DNA from: an uncultured Candidatus Saccharibacteria bacterium | Lineage (GTDB): Bacteria; Patescibacteria; Saccharimonadia; Saccharimonadales; 2-12-FULL-41-12 | Assembly (NCBI GenBank): GCA_946478995.1 | Contig: CAMLDK010000042.1 | Span: forward strand, 1 to 7,867 | Direction: 5' to 3' | DNA: 7,867 nt | Part shown: in pieces, positions 6,437 through 7,867 of the stretch | Layout: each line of letters starts with the position of its first letter | How positions within the stretch are numbered: position 1 is the stretch's first letter | Notes under the pieces: model-generated | What the model saw: only the letters and a program-made list of their open reading frames with translations | What the model was told of the DNA's origin: nothing | Database searches by the model: none | Position numbers and translations under genes: made by a program

Positions 6437-6456
6437 AAGGTCTAGGCAAACCTTTA

Positions 6457-6909
6457 TTAGTTGTTAGAACCAGACTTGCTGAATGTACCGCCAGCTTCAA
6501 GGTTAGCTGTTAGCGTAAAGCCAAGACAATCACCATTAGTAGTCGTGTTATCACAGTTGGCAGGAGTAGCCGTGTACTGATAGTTGCTAGTGGTTCCGCC
6601 CGTAGCGACCATGTCTGTGGTTGAACCAGGGGCATGGATAGTGTCATCACTCAGACCTTGTATATTAGCATCCCGCCATGTGTCATCGTTCAAGTTGCCT
6701 AGGGTTGGATACTTCTGGTTCTCGGCGAAGTATACTTCCACCTGGCTGTAGATGGCGTTTATGTCGGACTTCCTATCCGCGTCACGGCCTTTCTTTTGCA
6801 CGCCGGTAAATGTTGTTATAACTATTGCCGCCAATATTCCTATGACGACAATTACTATCAACAGCTCCACAATAGTGAAACCGCTTTGTTTACGTTTAAG
6901 TGAGATCAT
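6457..6909 (-). CDS. Type IV pilin (class III signal peptide), probably the major pilin
   Basis: This is the structural subunit of a type IV pilus. It is processed by prepilin peptidase at the cytoplasmic face and assembled from the membrane. The 150-residue precursor has a short basic leader (MISLKRKQSG), a cleavage site between Gly10 and Phe11, and Glu5 of the mature protein (Glu15), followed by the hydrophobic helix 11-35 typical of N-methylated pilins. After an amphipathic helix (to about residue 62) the head domain is Thr/Asn/Gly-rich. It has a Cys119-Cys128 pair in a short loop before the final strand (GFTLTANLEAGG), a common pilin disulfide position. The strong ribosome site, own promoter and own terminator suggest high, independent expression, which favours a major pilin over a minor one, though no second pilin is visible for comparison. 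Confidence 0.95.
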   Translation of the reverse strand: MISLKRKQSGFTIVELLIVIVVIGILAAIVITTFTGVQKKGRDADRKSDINAIYSQVEVYFAENQKYPTLGNLNDDTWRDANIQGLSDDTIHAPGSTTDMVATGGTTSNYQYTATPANCDNTTTNGDCLGFTLTANLEAGGTFSKSGSNN

Positions 6910-6914
6910 AAGGA

Positions 6915-6927
6915 CCCACCCTCCTTT
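6915..6927 (-). promoter_or_regulatory. Strong ribosome binding site of the pilin gene
   Basis: On the minus strand AAAGGAGGGTGGG (6927-6915) contains a full AAGGAGG anti-Shine-Dalgarno match. The AGGAGG core ends 10 nt before the ATG at 6909, slightly long but good. It is the strongest such site in the window and fixes the start used for the class III signal peptide. Confidence 0.8.
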
Positions 6928-6950
6928 AGTTGCTTAGTTTTATTTTGACC

Positions 6951-6982
6951 TTATCGGCATAGATAACCTTATGATAAGTATC
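6951..6982. repeat. GATAA/TTATC cluster in the pilin leader, possible operator or RNA structure
   Basis: Three pentamers lie exactly 11 bp apart: TTATC at 6951, GATAA at 6962 and GATAA at 6973. The direct repeat ACCTTAT occurs at 6948 and 6966. Around 6968-6978, CTTATGATAAG is a perfect odd-length palindrome, extended outward by GATA (6962-6965) and TATC (6979-6982). The cluster begins just downstream of the predicted pilin transcript start. A function is inferred only. Confidence 0.35.
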
Positions 6983-6990
6983 TGGGGTTG

Positions 6991-7019
6991 ATTGTAACCA
7001 TAAGAATTATATTAGTCAA
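6991..7019 (-). promoter_or_regulatory. Promoter of the pilin gene
   Basis: On the minus strand TTGACT (7019-7014; 5 of 6 matches) and TACAAT (6996-6991; 5 of 6 matches) are separated by an ideal 17-bp spacer. The predicted start near 6984 gives a leader of about 75 nt. The promoter lies directly after the pilC stop, and no terminator is seen between pilC and the pilin gene, so read-through from pilC may add to pilin expression. Confidence 0.7.
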
Positions 7020-7026
7020 GACAAGC

Positions 7027-7867
7027 TTAACCTATATTATTGCTCAAGCTGGCTATCGGTCCCATGACACTGGCGGCAATGACCCCAACTATGCTGCCAA
7101 GAACCACTATCATCAACGGTTCGATAAGCGCGCTCAACCCGTCGATGACCGCGTCTACTTCCTCTTCGTAAAAATCCGCTACTTTAACGAGGATAGTATC
7201 TATCTGGCCGGTCTCTTCGCCTACGATCAGCATTTGGCTGACAATGATAGGGAAATAAGGGCTTTTAGATAACGGTTCGGAAAGCTGCCGGCCGAATTTG
7301 ACTTCTTTTGCGGCATCTAATAACTCTTTTTCTATTACTTTATTACCGATTGCTTTCGCGGTAACCTGCAGAGAATCTATAACCGAAACTCCCGCTCCCA
7401 TCAAAGAAGCGAAGGTCCTGGCAAACCTGGCTAAGGCTATTTTTATAAGTATGGTTTTAAGGACCGGTATTCTTAACAGGAACTTATGGAAGTTGAATTT
7501 TCCTTTTTCCGTGGAAATATATTTCTTGAAAGCAAATATAAGGCCTGCGAAGATTAAGACGATTATTATCGCGTTGCTCTGCATGAAATCGCTGATGCTA
7601 AGCAGAACCCTGGTATATATAGGAAGTTGCGCGTCCGGTCCGCCCAAATCCTTGATTATCGCCCCGATTTTCGGGATGACGAAGATCATTATTCCGAAGA
7701 AAGCGATTATAGTGATACTGAAAATGACTATAGGATAGGCCATGGCACTTTTGATCTTTTTGCGAATGGTCGCATCTTTTTCTATCTGGGCGGCCAGTTT
7801 TTTTAGGATTTCGTCCAGTATGCCGCCAGCCTCGCCGGCCCTTATCATATTCACGAATATTTCATTG
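7027..7867 (-). CDS. pilC: Type IV pilus inner-membrane platform protein PilC (GspF family), C-terminal part
   Basis: PilC is the polytopic platform protein that works with the extension and retraction ATPases to add or remove pilins. The frame runs off the window end; the last 280 or so residues of a protein usually near 400 are present, and the GTG at 7854 is internal. The sequence shows the end of the first GspF repeat (FVNMIRAGEAGGILDEIL, then AMAYP entering a membrane helix). The complete second repeat follows: GAGVSVIDSL, IVGEETGQIDTIL and the last helix IEPLMIVVLGSIVGVIA. Three membrane segments are visible. The upstream neighbours, expected to be pilB and/or pilT, lie beyond the window. 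The gene is followed at 117 bp by the pilin gene. Confidence 0.96.
   Translation of the reverse strand, partial: NEIFVNMIRAGEAGGILDEILKKLAAQIEKDATIRKKIKSAMAYPIVIFSITIIAFFGIMIFVIPKIGAIIKDLGGPDAQLPIYTRVLLSISDFMQSNAIIIVLIFAGLIFAFKKYISTEKGKFNFHKFLLRIPVLKTILIKIALARFARTFASLMGAGVSVIDSLQVTAKAIGNKVIEKELLDAAKEVKFGRQLSEPLSKSPYFPIIVSQMLIVGEETGQIDTILVKVADFYEEEVDAVIDGLSALIEPLMIVVLGSIVGVIAASVMGPIASLSNNIG

Noticed and set aside
7298..7738. Open frame of 146 codons on the plus strand within pilC
   Set aside because: It is antisense to a well-supported GspF-family gene; its Ile/Leu-rich content mirrors membrane-helix codons.

Overview
The window is a compact, gene-dense bacterial chromosome segment with two blocks that converge. 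The plus-strand block (1-3690) holds the 3' part of a Pit-family phosphate transporter gene, then ruvC, ruvA and ruvB (the complete Holliday-junction resolvasome) and a two-helix membrane protein with a bacterial PH-like domain. The minus-strand block (3680-7867) is a type IV pilus assembly locus. Read in its own direction it runs pilC (5' part outside the window), a type IV pilin gene, pilM, pilN, pilO and a 104-residue single-pass membrane protein.

The likely source is a Candidate Phyla Radiation (Patescibacteria) member, most plausibly a Saccharibacteria (TM7)-like organism. This rests on the short proteins and ATGA overlaps, and on a pilus platform of pilM-N-O that ends in a small anchored protein, with no lipoprotein PilP or secretin PilQ. 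It also rests on the overall look of the proteins. TGA is a normal stop (ruvA, pilM, pilN and two more genes), which argues against the UGA-recoded Gracilibacteria and Absconditabacteria. The phylum call is inference from protein style, not from a marker-gene tree.

The regulatory DNA is informative. Perfect TATAAT boxes end only 7 bp before the ATG of ruvA and 8 bp before the ATG of the PH-domain gene, and neither start has a usable Shine-Dalgarno. Both transcripts should be leaderless or nearly so. The second box even contains the ruvB stop codon. In contrast, the pilin gene has a near-consensus promoter (TTGACT-17-TACAAT), a leader of about 75 nt with GATAA/TTATC elements at 11-bp intervals, and a very strong AAAGGAGG ribosome site. 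It ends in a perfect 10-bp hairpin terminator, so it should be expressed separately and more strongly than pilMNO, which has its own extended -10 promoter.

Functionally, PilC is the inner-membrane platform protein. PilM is the cytoplasmic actin-like ring that binds the INLLP motif at the PilN N-terminus. PilN and PilO form the membrane alignment complex, and the small protein occupies the PilP position. RuvA, RuvB and RuvC branch-migrate and cleave recombination intermediates. There is no non-coding stretch longer than about 120 bases, and no tRNA, rRNA, CRISPR array or mobile element was seen.
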